From an uncultured Acidobacteriota bacterium (GTDB taxonomy: Bacteria; Acidobacteriota; Thermoanaerobaculia; UBA5066): a stretch of DNA of 64,000 nucleotides. Within the stretch, counting starts at the first letter, position 1, and each line of letters begins with the position of its first letter. Shown here piece after piece: positions 24,248 to 32,858 of this stretch. The notes below the pieces were generated by a model. It was not told the origin of the DNA and ran no database searches. It saw only the letters and a program-made list of their open reading frames with translations. The stretch covers positions 47,650-111,649 of the forward strand of contig CAIMWE010000050.1 of assembly GCA_903845115.1 (NCBI GenBank). The letters run 5' to 3'. A program made the translations under genes and the position numbers.

Positions 24248-25036
24248 TTACCGGCCGACCCTCTCCTGGAGGGCGTTGCAGTGGTGGACCAGAGCGCGCA
24301 CCAGGGCGGCCTCGCTCTCCTCGAACCTCGAGGTCGGCACCGGCATCGAAATGGCGGCCAGCTGTCCGTCCGGCCCCTTCAGCGCCACGGCGATCGCGCT
24401 GATCCCCTCGGAGTTCTCCTCGCGGTCGTGCGCCACGCCGGTCTTCCGGATCTGGTCGAGCTCCTTCTCTAGCACCGGCCAGGACGTGATCGTGGTGGCG
24501 GTCTGGCGCGTGAGCTTCATCTTCTTCTTCAGCCTCGCGAGCCGCGCCTCGTCGTAGGCCGCCAGGATCGCCTTCCCGTTCGCGGAGCAGTGGAGGGCGA
24601 ACGACTCTCCGACCCCGGACACGGCCGTGAGACGGTGGGTCCCGGCGACCTGCTCGACGAACACGACCTTCTCGTTGTCGGCCAGGCAGAGGTCGACGGT
24701 CTCGCCGGTCTCCTGCGAGAGGGCCTCCATCGTCGCCCGGGCCATCTCCCGGAGCTCCAGACGCGCGGCCTTGGCGAGACGGATCAGGGCCGGACCGAGC
24801 CGGACCCCCCGTCCCGTCGACGAGGCGAGGACGAGGTTCTCCCGGTCCAGGGCGTCGACGATCCGCTGGACGGTCGAGCGGGAGAGGTCGACCAGCTTGG
24901 CAATCTCCCCCAGCGAAAGGCCGTCGGGATTCCGTTCGAGGGCACGCATGATCGATGCGGCGCGCGCGATCACCTGGACGCTCTGGCGCTCCCCCCTCCG
25001 CTTGGGCGCCGATCCAGCCGGGACAGGGCTCTTCAT
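24248..25036 (-). CDS. IclR-family transcriptional regulator
   Basis: 262 aa; the ATG at 25036 follows GGAGGGG. The N-terminal winged helix-turn-helix (SVQVIARAASIMRALERNPDGLSLGEIAKLVDLSRSTVQRIVDAL) is followed by the IclR effector domain (VDLCLADNEKVVFVEQV, ALHCSANGKAILAAYDE, GISAIAVALKGPDGQLAAISM). IclR proteins often control aromatic degradation and bind short palindromes. A copy of the TACRNNYGTA-like element, GGTGCGATCGTACC, precedes this gene, and four more lie in front of the surrounding operons. It is therefore the best candidate for the local regulator. The effector is probably a pathway intermediate. Confidence 0.88.
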   Translation of the reverse strand: MKSPVPAGSAPKRRGERQSVQVIARAASIMRALERNPDGLSLGEIAKLVDLSRSTVQRIVDALDRENLVLASSTGRGVRLGPALIRLAKAARLELREMARATMEALSQETGETVDLCLADNEKVVFVEQVAGTHRLTAVSGVGESFALHCSANGKAILAAYDEARLARLKKKMKLTRQTATTITSWPVLEKELDQIRKTGVAHDREENSEGISAIAVALKGPDGQLAAISMPVPTSRFEESEAALVRALVHHCNALQERVGR

Positions 25037-25072
25037 CGCCTCGGACCCCTCCAGGACGGCAGTGCCGCCCAC

Positions 25073-25086
25073 GGTGCGATCGTACC
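25073..25086 (-). promoter_or_regulatory. Operator C in front of the IclR gene
   Basis: GGTGCGATCGTACC is palindromic apart from one position and differs from the shared TACRNNYGTA core only by G for A in the first half (TGCGATCGTA). It lies 37 bp upstream of the IclR start codon. On the minus strand its first half includes TACGAT, which could act as a -10, so binding would autoregulate the gene. The -35 is weak. Confidence 0.45.
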
Positions 25087-25128
25087 GTAACGGATGGCTA
25101 CCGACCCCTCCGCGGGAAAATGAGGCGA

Positions 25129-25956
25129 TCACCTCCGTCCCGCCATCAGCTCCGCCACGTCCGCCTCTTTCCCTGCCGCGAGGATCGCCTCCGGAACCGC
25201 CGCGTCGCCCTTCACCCGCTGGCCGGGCTGGCCGAGCGCCGAGAGGACCTCCGCGGCCCCCGGGCCGAGGAAGACCGCCTTCCAGGGGGCGACGGCGTCC
25301 GGCGAGAGGAGCCCGTCCTTCAGCTTCCCCGCGAGGGCGCAGGCCGAGCGGCTCGGTACGCCGGCCGCCACGCAGCGGCGATAGGCCTCCCCGGCGGAGC
25401 GTCCCGTCCGGAATGCCTTCACGTTCAGCTCCTGGACCTTCTCCCCCTTGGGCTCGAAGAGCTCCCGGATCGCCGCCTCCACCGTCTCCTCCGGCATCCC
25501 GAGCCACGGCGCCGAGGCGCCCAGGAGGACGATGTTCGCCGCCTTCACCGAGCCGCACTGGCGGGCGAGGGCCTCGCCGGGGAGGAGGACGTGGTTCGGC
25601 TCGCGCCCGACGGCGGCGAGGACCTCGTCCACGTCCGGATACGACTCGATGTTCTTGAAGGGGTCGGAGCTCGTGACGAGAGCGCCTTCCAGGGCGAGCA
25701 GGGAGACGTAACGGAGCGCCTCGAGGGGCTCCACCGAGAGGACGAGATTCGCCTTTCCCCGGGGGATCACCTCGGAGCGGACCGTGTGGTCGGCATAGCG
25801 CAGGTGCGAGACCACCTCGCCCCCCCGCTGGCTCATCCCGTGGACCTCGGCCTGCTTGAACTGCCACCCCAGCCGGTTGGCCGCGATGTCGAGGGCGATC
25901 GAGATCGAGAGGATTCCCTGTCCGCCCACGCCGCAGAGGACGATGTTGGTCTCCAT
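25129..25956 (-). CDS. iorB: Indolepyruvate ferredoxin oxidoreductase, beta subunit
   Basis: 275 aa; the ATG at 25956 follows GAGGAG. It contains the gamma-domain signature of 2-oxoacid:ferredoxin oxidoreductases: VLCGVGGQGILSIS, EVHGMSQRGGEVVSHLRY and ANLVLSVEPLEALRY. The C-terminal portion (about 180-275) is longer than in a typical IorB (about 190-200 aa), with an extra helical region. It is the last gene of the operon that starts at the cyclase gene and is preceded by iorA with a 2-bp gap. Together they would decarboxylate an aryl- or 2-oxoacid to an acyl-CoA, delivering electrons to ferredoxin. Confidence 0.82.
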   Translation of the reverse strand: METNIVLCGVGGQGILSISIALDIAANRLGWQFKQAEVHGMSQRGGEVVSHLRYADHTVRSEVIPRGKANLVLSVEPLEALRYVSLLALEGALVTSSDPFKNIESYPDVDEVLAAVGREPNHVLLPGEALARQCGSVKAANIVLLGASAPWLGMPEETVEAAIRELFEPKGEKVQELNVKAFRTGRSAGEAYRRCVAAGVPSRSACALAGKLKDGLLSPDAVAPWKAVFLGPGAAEVLSALGQPGQRVKGDAAVPEAILAAGKEADVAELMAGRR

Positions 25957-25958
25957 GC

Positions 25959-27581
25959 TCAGCTCCTCGCCGTCTGGATGCACTCGCGCCGGGCGATGAT
26001 CACCGAGAGACCCTTGTGCTCCACCTCGCGCTTCACGAGCGCCACGTTCTCCTCGTGGTGCTTCCGGTGAGGGTTGATGACGTGGAGGTGGTCTTCCCGG
26101 ACTCCGAGCCCCTTCACGACGCGAACGAGGGCTTCTCCGGTCACCATCGACTCCTGGAACCCCGTCATCGCCGTGGTCCCGTTGTCGAGGAGCATGACCG
26201 TCATCGGCACATCTCGCTTCGCCGCGTCGACGAGCGACGACATGCCGGAGTGGAGGAAGGTCGAGTCGCCGATGCTCGCGATGGCGGGGTGGACGCCCGC
26301 CGCCGCGGCGCCCATCGCCATGCTGATGGAGGACCCCATGTCGATGCTGGCGTGGACCGTCTGGAACGGCGGGAGGTAGGCAAGGGCGTAGCAGCCGATG
26401 TCCCCGAAGACGTGCGTTCCCGGATAGGTGTCGAGGACGACGCGGATGGCGGCGTTGCTGTCGATGTGCGGACAGCCGTTGCACATCGACGGCGGCCGCC
26501 CCGCCAGGGCGAGGCCGGAGGCCGCCCGGTGCGGGCGCGCGGGGAGGCCGAGGGCTTCCCTCACGAGGTCCGGGGAGAGCTCCCCGGTTCTCGGCGCCGC
26601 CCCGTCGAGCTTGCCCCGGATCGCCTTGCCCCGCGGCCGGTCGAGGAGCCCGCGCAGCATCCCCTCGATGTGGGGATAGCCGTCCTCCAGGACGAGAACG
26701 GTGTCGACGGAATCGAGGAGCTTCTCGACGAGGGCGACCGGGAGCGGGTAGGCCCCGATGGCCAGGTAGGGAGGCGCGGAATCCTCCGGCCCGTAGTTCT
26801 CGAGGAAGTAGTTGACCGCGATCCCCGCCGCGATGACGCCCGTCCTCGAGCCGCTCCGGCCGAGGTCGAGCGTGTTCCAGCGGCACGTCTCCGACCAGGC
26901 CGTCAGGTCCGCGTGCTTCGCCGCGAGCGCCGCCACCCCTTTGCGCGCGTTCACCGGGAGGAGGCTCCAGCGGGCGTAGTCGGTGCTCGGCTGGAGGGGC
27001 CTGGGAGGGCGCTTCTCGGCGAGCGCCACCCCGCTCCGGGTGTGGGCGATCCGCGTGACGAGCCGGACCATCACCGGGATCCCGAACCGCTCGGAGAGGT
27101 CGAAGGCGTCGCGCGCCATGTCGTAGCACTCCTGGGCGCCGGCCGGCTCGAGGCACGGCACCTGAGCGAACGCGGCGAAGACCCGGCTGTCCTGCTCGTT
27201 CTGGGAGCTGTGCTGGCCCGGGTCGTCCGCGCAGGCCACCACGACCCCTCCTTCGACCCCGCTCACCGCGGAGTTCATGAAGGGATCGGCGGCCACGTTC
27301 AGTCCGACGTGCTTGAAGGAGACGAGCGCGCGGCGCCCCGCGAAGCTCATCCCCATCGCCTCCTCGTAGGCCACCTTCTCGTTCGCACTCCAGGAGTGGC
27401 TCACGCCGCCGGCCGAGGCCAGAGGACCGTCGCCCGTCTCCCGGGCCACGAACTCGAGGATCTCGGTCGCCGGGGTCCCGGGGTAGCTGAACGCACCGCT
27501 CAGCCCCGCGTCGATCGCCCCCAGGGCCAGCGCCTCGTCCCCGAGGAGCGGCCGCGTCGCCGTTTTCACTTCCGTCGCCAT
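25959..27581 (-). CDS. iorA: Indolepyruvate ferredoxin oxidoreductase alpha subunit without ferredoxin domain
   Basis: 540 aa. Domains in order: a pyrimidine-binding domain (ALALGAIDAGLSGAFSYPGTPATEI), a central domain II, and the thiamin-diphosphate PP domain (MCNGCPH, GDIGCYAL, ASIGDSTFLHSGM, DNGTTAMTG). The usual IorA continues after VIxARRPC with a two-cluster ferredoxin domain (total about 600-650 aa). Here the protein ends at VIIARRECIQTARS, just before that domain. A separate two-cluster ferredoxin is encoded in the same operon (30288-30509) and may substitute. The start touches the stop of the EthD gene (TGATG). The oxoacid substrate is unknown. Confidence 0.83.
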   Translation of the reverse strand: MATEVKTATRPLLGDEALALGAIDAGLSGAFSYPGTPATEILEFVARETGDGPLASAGGVSHSWSANEKVAYEEAMGMSFAGRRALVSFKHVGLNVAADPFMNSAVSGVEGGVVVACADDPGQHSSQNEQDSRVFAAFAQVPCLEPAGAQECYDMARDAFDLSERFGIPVMVRLVTRIAHTRSGVALAEKRPPRPLQPSTDYARWSLLPVNARKGVAALAAKHADLTAWSETCRWNTLDLGRSGSRTGVIAAGIAVNYFLENYGPEDSAPPYLAIGAYPLPVALVEKLLDSVDTVLVLEDGYPHIEGMLRGLLDRPRGKAIRGKLDGAAPRTGELSPDLVREALGLPARPHRAASGLALAGRPPSMCNGCPHIDSNAAIRVVLDTYPGTHVFGDIGCYALAYLPPFQTVHASIDMGSSISMAMGAAAAGVHPAIASIGDSTFLHSGMSSLVDAAKRDVPMTVMLLDNGTTAMTGFQESMVTGEALVRVVKGLGVREDHLHVINPHRKHHEENVALVKREVEHKGLSVIIARRECIQTARS

Positions 27582-28453
27582 CAGTGCCCTCCCGTCGTAA
27601 CGCCGCTCCAGCCCGCCAGGGCCGGGGCCGCGACCTGCCAGTCGCCGCCGCTCGTCCGCGCCTCGAGGCTCTCCGGGTCGAGGACCGCGGCCGGGGGCAT
27701 CGCCTCCCCCTCGGTGACGAAGTCGAACACCACCCGCTCGATGAAGTACATCGAATGGGACTTCTCGAGATCCACGAACTGACCGTAGCTCGAGCGGAGG
27801 AGCTCCCGGACGCCGGGATCGCTCCCCATCCGGGCCGCCCACTCCAGGTCGTCGAACCAGAGCTCCTCGGTCCCCGCGTACTGCCCCACCTTGCCGTGCT
27901 GGAAGAGGCTCGACAGGAACGCCGCCGCGTCCAGCCGGAGGGGGCGGTCGATCACGTACTTCCGGAGTCCCCGGTCCTTCAGCGCGACAACCAGCGCCGG
28001 CGCGTGCCGTCCCGCCCAGTCGGCCTCGAAGGCCTCCTGGCCCAGGGCCTCGGGACGCTTGAGGACGTGGAGGACCTTCACCCCCCCGGAACGGAAGCCC
28101 TGCCGCTCGAAAACGGTCTCACCTTCGAGGAGCTGGAGCTCCATGGCCGAGTCGCTGAACGAGTGGGGCTGCATCCTGCCCCGGTAGTCCTCGCCCGAGA
28201 TGGAGGCGAAGATCGACTCCGTCCCGTCGACCCAGTGCTCGCCGTGGCTCTCCCACGCCATCTCGTGCTGCGGAAGCACCCGGACCTCCCCCGGCACGCC
28301 CAGGATCCCGAAGTGCTGGGCGTACCGCCGGAAGGTCCGCATCGTGGAGGGGTTCGTCAGCATGAGGGAGACGTGGATCACCGACCACTCGTAGTAGAAG
28401 TGCTCCGTGGTCATCCCCGGCTTGTGCCGGCTGGTGATCGTCCACTTGATCAT
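27581..28453 (-). CDS. Tandem EthD-type dimeric alpha-beta barrel protein
   Basis: 290 aa. Two ferredoxin-like EthD/Dabb halves are visible. The first has TSRHKPGMTTEHFYYEWSVIHVSLML (about 5-30); the second has KVLHVLKRPEALGQEAFEADWAGRHAPALV (about 145-175). Each has the W-x(4-5)-H pattern usual in EthD domains. Such barrels catalyse cofactor-free chemistry on polyketide or aromatic intermediates, or serve as small ligand-binding proteins. It lies between iorA and the flavoprotein gene with one-base start/stop overlaps on both sides, so production is tightly coupled. A second EthD protein occurs at 35202-36002. Confidence 0.68.
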   Translation of the reverse strand: MIKWTITSRHKPGMTTEHFYYEWSVIHVSLMLTNPSTMRTFRRYAQHFGILGVPGEVRVLPQHEMAWESHGEHWVDGTESIFASISGEDYRGRMQPHSFSDSAMELQLLEGETVFERQGFRSGGVKVLHVLKRPEALGQEAFEADWAGRHAPALVVALKDRGLRKYVIDRPLRLDAAAFLSSLFQHGKVGQYAGTEELWFDDLEWAARMGSDPGVRELLRSSYGQFVDLEKSHSMYFIERVVFDFVTEGEAMPPAAVLDPESLEARTSGGDWQVAAPALAGWSGVTTGGH

Positions 28454-30258
28454 CAATGCCCTCCGTGGGGCGGACCGCCGGGACGGGGCCCGAGCGGCAC
28501 CATGGGCGCCACCTTGTCCCCGGGCCGGTACTCGTAGCTCTCCATCGGAACGTCCTGGGTCGAGACAGCCATGTCGTCGCCGTTCTTCTCGAGGAAGATC
28601 CACTTCAGCCAGTTCGCGTCGTCCCGCTTCTTGAAGTCCTCGCGGAGGAACCAGCCCCGGCTCTCCTTCCGTTCGAGACAGGCCCGGAAGAACATCTCGG
28701 ACGCGAGGAGCATGCTGCGGCACTCGTTGACGGCGCTGAGGTAGTGCCAGTCGGCCGCGACCAGCGTCGGGAGCATCGCCTTCAGGTCGAGGATCTTGCC
28801 GAGGGCCTCCTTCATGCGCTCCTCGCTCTTCCAGGCGGTGTACTTGATCGGCTGCATGACGCTCTGGATGCGCCAGACCATGTCCTGCGTGGTCATGCCG
28901 GAAGCCCGATCGAGCGGGGCGAAGGTCTCCTTCTTCAGCGCCTCGGCCTGCGCCGCGTCGATCGTTCCTTCACTGGCGCCCGCCGCGTACCGGGCGGCGG
29001 AGGGGCCCGCGATCCGCGCCATGAACCAGGCGGCCATCATCCCCGTCCCGCGATTGCGGCCCGGAGGGGACGGGACGGCGCCGAAGAAGGAGCCGCCGTT
29101 CCCGGCGATGTCGCCGGCCGCGAAGAGGCCGGGGATGCTGCACGCCATCTCGTGGCTCACCCAGAGCGGCGAGAACTCGCCGATCAGGCCCGGGACCGTC
29201 TCCTTCAGGGGGTTGTCGCTCCGGTACCCCTTCTGCTTCTTCGCGTAGAGCGTGTGCCAGAACTTCTCGGCGAAGGGCCGGTACCACGGCGGGTCCGCCC
29301 GGCCGACCTCCGGGGCGAGGTTCCGCCCGACCGGCGAGAAGACGAAGCCGTTCTGCCGCTTGTCCTCGTAGATCGGCCCGTTCCCCTGGAGGACTTCCTG
29401 GTACATGAAGAGGGCGTGGTTGCCGCCCAGGTCGACCCCGCCGAGGACGCCGAGGTTCGGGTTCTCCTGGGCGAAGGGACGCGCAGCCTCGGAGAGGCTC
29501 ACCCCCTTCGCGTTGACGAGAGCGTCCTCCGAGCCGTAGCCGACCTGCCCCGTCTCGAGGTTCACCATCGCGATGAACGACCCGAACTCGGCGCTCCGCA
29601 TCTTCGCCCCGGCGCGGTAGGCCGCGGCGATGCCATCGCCCCGGCCCGAGGCCCACATCCGCATGATCCGCCAGTTCTGGCAGCCGTTCGCCAGGACCAC
29701 GGCCTTCGCCTTGAAGATGTAGGTCGTCCCGTCGAGGAGGCTGAAGCCAATCGCGCCGACCACCTTCCCGCCGTCCGTCAGGAGGTCGACGACCGAGACC
29801 TTGTCCATGAACTTCACGCCGAGCGACTGGGCGTACTTCGCGTGCCCCAGCATGAAGTCGAGGTCCACCGTGACGACCTTCCACGGGATCATCGGGTGGG
29901 CGTTGAACGGCTGGTCCTGCCCGTAGATCTTCGTTCCCCACCGCGCGATGTCCGCGAGGATGTCGCGGGTCGAGTTCGCGTAGAGCCGGAGGAGGTCCTG
30001 GTCGTTCAGGTAGTCGCCCAGGTTCCGGGTGTGGTACTCGACGTAGGTCTCTTCGGCGCCCTCGGGGATGAAGGCGCAGTGGCCGCCCCCCTTGTTGGCC
30101 TTACCGCCGTACCCGAGGGAACCCTTGTCGACCGCCAGGACCCGCAGGCTCTTGTCGGTCTCCTTCGCCGTGATCGCGGCGGCGAGGCCCGCGCAGCCGT
30201 GCCCCACCACCAGGACGTCGGTCTCGATCACCTTCCCGAGGCTCTTCAGTTCTGCCAT
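28453..30258 (-). CDS. Fumarate-reductase/AprA-like FAD flavoprotein (pair 2)
   Basis: 601 aa; ATG at 30258 with GGAG upstream. The FAD fold is DVLVVGHGCAGLAAAITAKE, followed by SLGYGGKANKGGGHCAF and MWASGRGDGIAAAYRAGAKMRSAEF. The FAD-domain closure is GLFAAGDIAGNGGSFFGAVPSP. It is homologous to the flavoprotein at 22113, and both have the C-terminal ESRGWxxREDFxKRDDAxWxKW region. Its ferredoxin partner gene lies 29 bp upstream (30288-30509). Redox role: FAD-linked hydride or electron transfer to a pathway intermediate, substrate unknown. No signal peptide, so it is cytoplasmic. Confidence 0.8.
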   Translation of the reverse strand: MAELKSLGKVIETDVLVVGHGCAGLAAAITAKETDKSLRVLAVDKGSLGYGGKANKGGGHCAFIPEGAEETYVEYHTRNLGDYLNDQDLLRLYANSTRDILADIARWGTKIYGQDQPFNAHPMIPWKVVTVDLDFMLGHAKYAQSLGVKFMDKVSVVDLLTDGGKVVGAIGFSLLDGTTYIFKAKAVVLANGCQNWRIMRMWASGRGDGIAAAYRAGAKMRSAEFGSFIAMVNLETGQVGYGSEDALVNAKGVSLSEAARPFAQENPNLGVLGGVDLGGNHALFMYQEVLQGNGPIYEDKRQNGFVFSPVGRNLAPEVGRADPPWYRPFAEKFWHTLYAKKQKGYRSDNPLKETVPGLIGEFSPLWVSHEMACSIPGLFAAGDIAGNGGSFFGAVPSPPGRNRGTGMMAAWFMARIAGPSAARYAAGASEGTIDAAQAEALKKETFAPLDRASGMTTQDMVWRIQSVMQPIKYTAWKSEERMKEALGKILDLKAMLPTLVAADWHYLSAVNECRSMLLASEMFFRACLERKESRGWFLREDFKKRDDANWLKWIFLEKNGDDMAVSTQDVPMESYEYRPGDKVAPMVPLGPRPGGPPHGGH

Positions 30259-30287
30259 GACTTCTCCCATCTCTTCCGTGCCGCGGC

Positions 30288-30509
30288 CTAGCGGTAGGTC
30301 TCCGGCCACGGCCGGGAGTAGTCGACCGACACCTTGATGGCGTCGTCCGGACAGCTGATCTCGCAGAGGTTGCACTCGACGCAGTCCTCGGCGTAGGCGA
30401 TGACGGGGCGCTCCGTGGCCGGGTTCCAGCGGATCACGTCGACCCAGCAGGCCTTGTAGCAGGTCATGCAACCTCCGCAGAGGGTGTCGTCGACCTTGAT
30501 CGTGTTCAT
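30288..30509 (-). CDS. Two-[4Fe-4S] ferredoxin (pair 2)
   Basis: 73 aa; the ATG at 30509 follows GGAGG and overlaps the preceding stop. Cluster motifs are CGGCMTCYKAC and CVECNLCEISCP. Its sequence order and tail (SVDYSRPWPETYR) parallel the ferredoxin at 23889. It probably serves the flavoprotein encoded directly downstream, and it is also a candidate electron acceptor for the IorAB pair in the same operon, which lacks its own ferredoxin domain. Confidence 0.87.
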   Translation of the reverse strand: MNTIKVDDTLCGGCMTCYKACWVDVIRWNPATERPVIAYAEDCVECNLCEISCPDDAIKVSVDYSRPWPETYR

Positions 30510-31132
30510 CGAGAACCTCCTCGGGCCTCCCCCGGCTCCGGGGGGGCTGGCAGGAACACATTGTGGGAGGCGGATGGACTGTAGGGAGTGTGGAACCGGC
30601 TGATCTCGGGGAACCCTTCCTCGTGCAGTCCTTCCACGAGGGGCCGCTTCACCCACCCCTCGTCGTACGGAGTCCGGAAGATGACGTACCACTTGAACTC
30701 CAGGAACTTCCAGCAGCCGTTCTCCTTGCAGAAGACGTTGTCGTACTTTCCGAGCTGCCACATCGCGGTCAGCTTCCCGCCCTCGGCGAGGTAGGTGTTC
30801 GTCCCGAAGGAGTTCCACATTCCGCGGGCGCGGGTGCCGTCCGCGTTCACCTCCACGACGGGGGTCAGGAGCATGTGGACCATCAGCTCGCCGGGCATGG
30901 AGTACTTCTTCCCCATGTGCGTGAAGAGCTTCACGATCCCTTCCGCCCCCTGCCACATGCCGCTGTCGCACATCTCGGCCTTGACCTCGGGATCGGAGAA
31001 CGCGAAGAGCTCCCCCACCTTCTCCTTCAGCAGACCCGTCTGGAGGTAGTGGTTGTACCGCCCCTGCAGGTTGCAGATCTCCGAGGTGGCCTCCAGGCGG
31101 GCGATCCTCTGTTCCAGCGACAACTCCGTCAT
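30506..31132 (-). CDS. SnoaL/NTF2-like protein
   Basis: 208 aa. The N-terminal LEQRIARLEATSEICNLQGRYNHYLQTG helix, the GAEGIVKLFTHMG segment and the beta-rich middle (MLLTPVVEVNADGTRARGMWNSFG) fit the SnoaL-like/NTF2 fold. That fold is used for polyketide cyclases, dehydratases and small-ligand enzymes. The C-terminal third is longer than the core domain. It lies 10 bp after the 3-hydroxyacyl-CoA-dehydrogenase-like gene and overlaps the ferredoxin gene by 4 bp. A dehydration or isomerisation step is plausible but not shown. Confidence 0.7.
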   Translation of the reverse strand: MTELSLEQRIARLEATSEICNLQGRYNHYLQTGLLKEKVGELFAFSDPEVKAEMCDSGMWQGAEGIVKLFTHMGKKYSMPGELMVHMLLTPVVEVNADGTRARGMWNSFGTNTYLAEGGKLTAMWQLGKYDNVFCKENGCWKFLEFKWYVIFRTPYDEGWVKRPLVEGLHEEGFPEISRFHTPYSPSASHNVFLPAPPEPGEARGGSR

Positions 31133-31142
31133 CGCATCCTCC

Positions 31143-32054
31143 TCAGATCCCCCGCCGGTGCAGGTCCTTCAAATAGTCGACCAGCCGTTTCCGGACGGCC
31201 GCCGCCGATTCCGGGGTCCAGCGCCGGAAGCCTTCTCCGGTCTTCATTCCCAGCTTTCCTTCCTTCACCAGGTCCTCGAGATACGGCAGCGGCCCCCGGG
31301 TCACGTCGATGTCCGGCAGGACCGTCTGGTGGATCGCGAGGGAGAGGTCGGTCCCGACGAGGTCGGCGGTCTCGAGCGGGCCAAGAACGGCCAGGCGCCT
31401 CCCGAAGCTCGCCTTGATCACCGTGTCGACCGTCTCCGCATCGCAGACGCCATTCTGGACGAGGGCCATCGCCTCCCGCCAGAGAGCGTGCTGGAGCCGG
31501 TTCCCTACGAATCCCGGGACGTCCTTGTTCACCGTGACCGGGGTCTTGCCGGCCGAGGCGAGGAGCTCCGTCATCGACGCGACGGCGGCGTCGCTGGTGT
31601 CCGCGGTCCGGATCACCTCGACGAGGGGGACGAGGAACGGGGGGTTCCACCAGTGGGTTCCCAGGGTCCGCTCCCGCCGGAAGAGCCCCTTCATGATCTG
31701 GGTGATCGGGATGACCGACGTGTTGCTCGCCAGGAGGGCTCCGGCCGGGGCGTGCCGCTCGACGTCGGCGAAGAGGCGCTGCTTGATCTCCAGGTTCTCC
31801 GGGCCGGCCTCGAAGACGACGTCGGCAACCTTGACGGCGTCCGCCAGGTCGGCGCACGGGGTCACCCGGTCCGCACAGGCCGGGTCCTCACCGAGATCGG
31901 ACGAGACCTGGCGGACCCGGTCGCGCAGGACCTCCAGGGCCGCTGCGGCGGTGTCAAAGACCGCCACCTCGTGGCCCTTCGCCGCGAAGACCTGGGCGAT
32001 GCCGTGCCCCATCAGGCCTGCCCCGAGGATGCCGATCCGAGCCTTCGCCACCAT
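31143..32054 (-). CDS. 3-hydroxyacyl-CoA dehydrogenase-like NAD-dependent enzyme
   Basis: 303 aa. The Rossmann motif is GILGAGLMGHGIAQVFAAKGHEV, followed by FEAGPENLEIKQRLF, ASNTSVIPI and the catalytic-His region GTHWWNPPFLVPLVEV. The C-terminal domain has GFVGNRLQHALWREA and GMKTGEGF. Members oxidise 3-hydroxyacyl-CoAs but also free 3-hydroxyacids such as L-gulonate. In phloroglucinol breakdown a 3-hydroxy-5-oxohexanoate dehydrogenase is needed after ring opening. This gene, next to an SDR and a PF04199 cyclase, is a candidate, by inference. It is a single-domain enzyme without the enoyl-CoA hydratase part. Confidence 0.82.
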   Translation of the reverse strand: MVAKARIGILGAGLMGHGIAQVFAAKGHEVAVFDTAAAALEVLRDRVRQVSSDLGEDPACADRVTPCADLADAVKVADVVFEAGPENLEIKQRLFADVERHAPAGALLASNTSVIPITQIMKGLFRRERTLGTHWWNPPFLVPLVEVIRTADTSDAAVASMTELLASAGKTPVTVNKDVPGFVGNRLQHALWREAMALVQNGVCDAETVDTVIKASFGRRLAVLGPLETADLVGTDLSLAIHQTVLPDIDVTRGPLPYLEDLVKEGKLGMKTGEGFRRWTPESAAAVRKRLVDYLKDLHRRGI

Positions 32055-32057
32055 CGC

Positions 32058-32858
32058 TCAGCCCGCCGTGTACCCGCCGTCGGCGTCGATCGTGTGACCC
32101 GTGTAGAAGTCGGACGCCTTCGAGACGAGGAAGAGGAGCGGCCCGGCCAGGTCCTCGGGCTCGCCGAGGCGGCCGAGCGGCACCCGCGCCAGGAAGCCGT
32201 TCCGCACGGCCGTCGCCTTCTCGTTGTCCTCGAACATCCAGGCGGTCAGCTTCGACCGGAAGACCGTCGGCGCGATGGCGTTGACCGTGATGCCGTACTT
32301 GCCCCACTCGCAGCCGAGGGCCTTCGTGATCCCCTCCACGGCCGCCTTCGAGGAGCAGTAGGCGCTGTAGCCCGCCGGGTGGCCGAGCTTGGCGCGCGCG
32401 GACGACATCAGGACGACCTTCCCGCCGCCTCCCTGGGCGATCGCGCGCTTGCCGAAGGCCTTCGCAATCAGCCAGGAGCCGGTGACATTCGCCTCCATGA
32501 CCGTGGCGAACCGCTCGGGGGACATGTCCACGATCGGGGAGACGTCGTTCATCCCGGAGCCGACGACCAGGATGTCCACCCGGCCGAACTTCGCCACCGC
32601 CGCGTCCATGATCGCCTCGCAGTCGGCCTCGGTGTTCGGCCGCCGACAGACGGACTCGACCTCGGCGCCGAAGGCCTTGCACTCTGCGGCGGTCTCCGCC
32701 AGGTCCTTGGCGTTTCCGGCAGCGAGGACGACGCGGGCGCCCGCTCCCGCGAGGACCTTCGCCGCCACCGCCCCGAAAGCCCCGGAGGCGCCGGTGACGA
32801 CCGCCACCTTTCCCTTGATGTCGAAGAGCCGTTGCGGCTCCTTCAGGTAGTCGGTCAT
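32058..32858 (-). CDS. Short-chain dehydrogenase/reductase
   Basis: 266 aa classical SDR. The cofactor loop is VVTGASGAFGAVAAKVLAGAGARVVLAAG, with VLMSSARA holding the catalytic serine region and Y-C-S-S-K in YSAYCSSKAAVEG as the catalytic Tyr/Lys. The C-terminal GHTIDADGGYTAG is standard. Bacterial phloroglucinol reductases are SDRs related to polyhydroxynaphthalene reductases, so this is a candidate for reducing phloroglucinol to dihydrophloroglucinol; that assignment is contextual. The start overlaps the cupin gene stop (ATGA). Confidence 0.85.
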   Translation of the reverse strand: MTDYLKEPQRLFDIKGKVAVVTGASGAFGAVAAKVLAGAGARVVLAAGNAKDLAETAAECKAFGAEVESVCRRPNTEADCEAIMDAAVAKFGRVDILVVGSGMNDVSPIVDMSPERFATVMEANVTGSWLIAKAFGKRAIAQGGGGKVVLMSSARAKLGHPAGYSAYCSSKAAVEGITKALGCEWGKYGITVNAIAPTVFRSKLTAWMFEDNEKATAVRNGFLARVPLGRLGEPEDLAGPLLFLVSKASDFYTGHTIDADGGYTAG

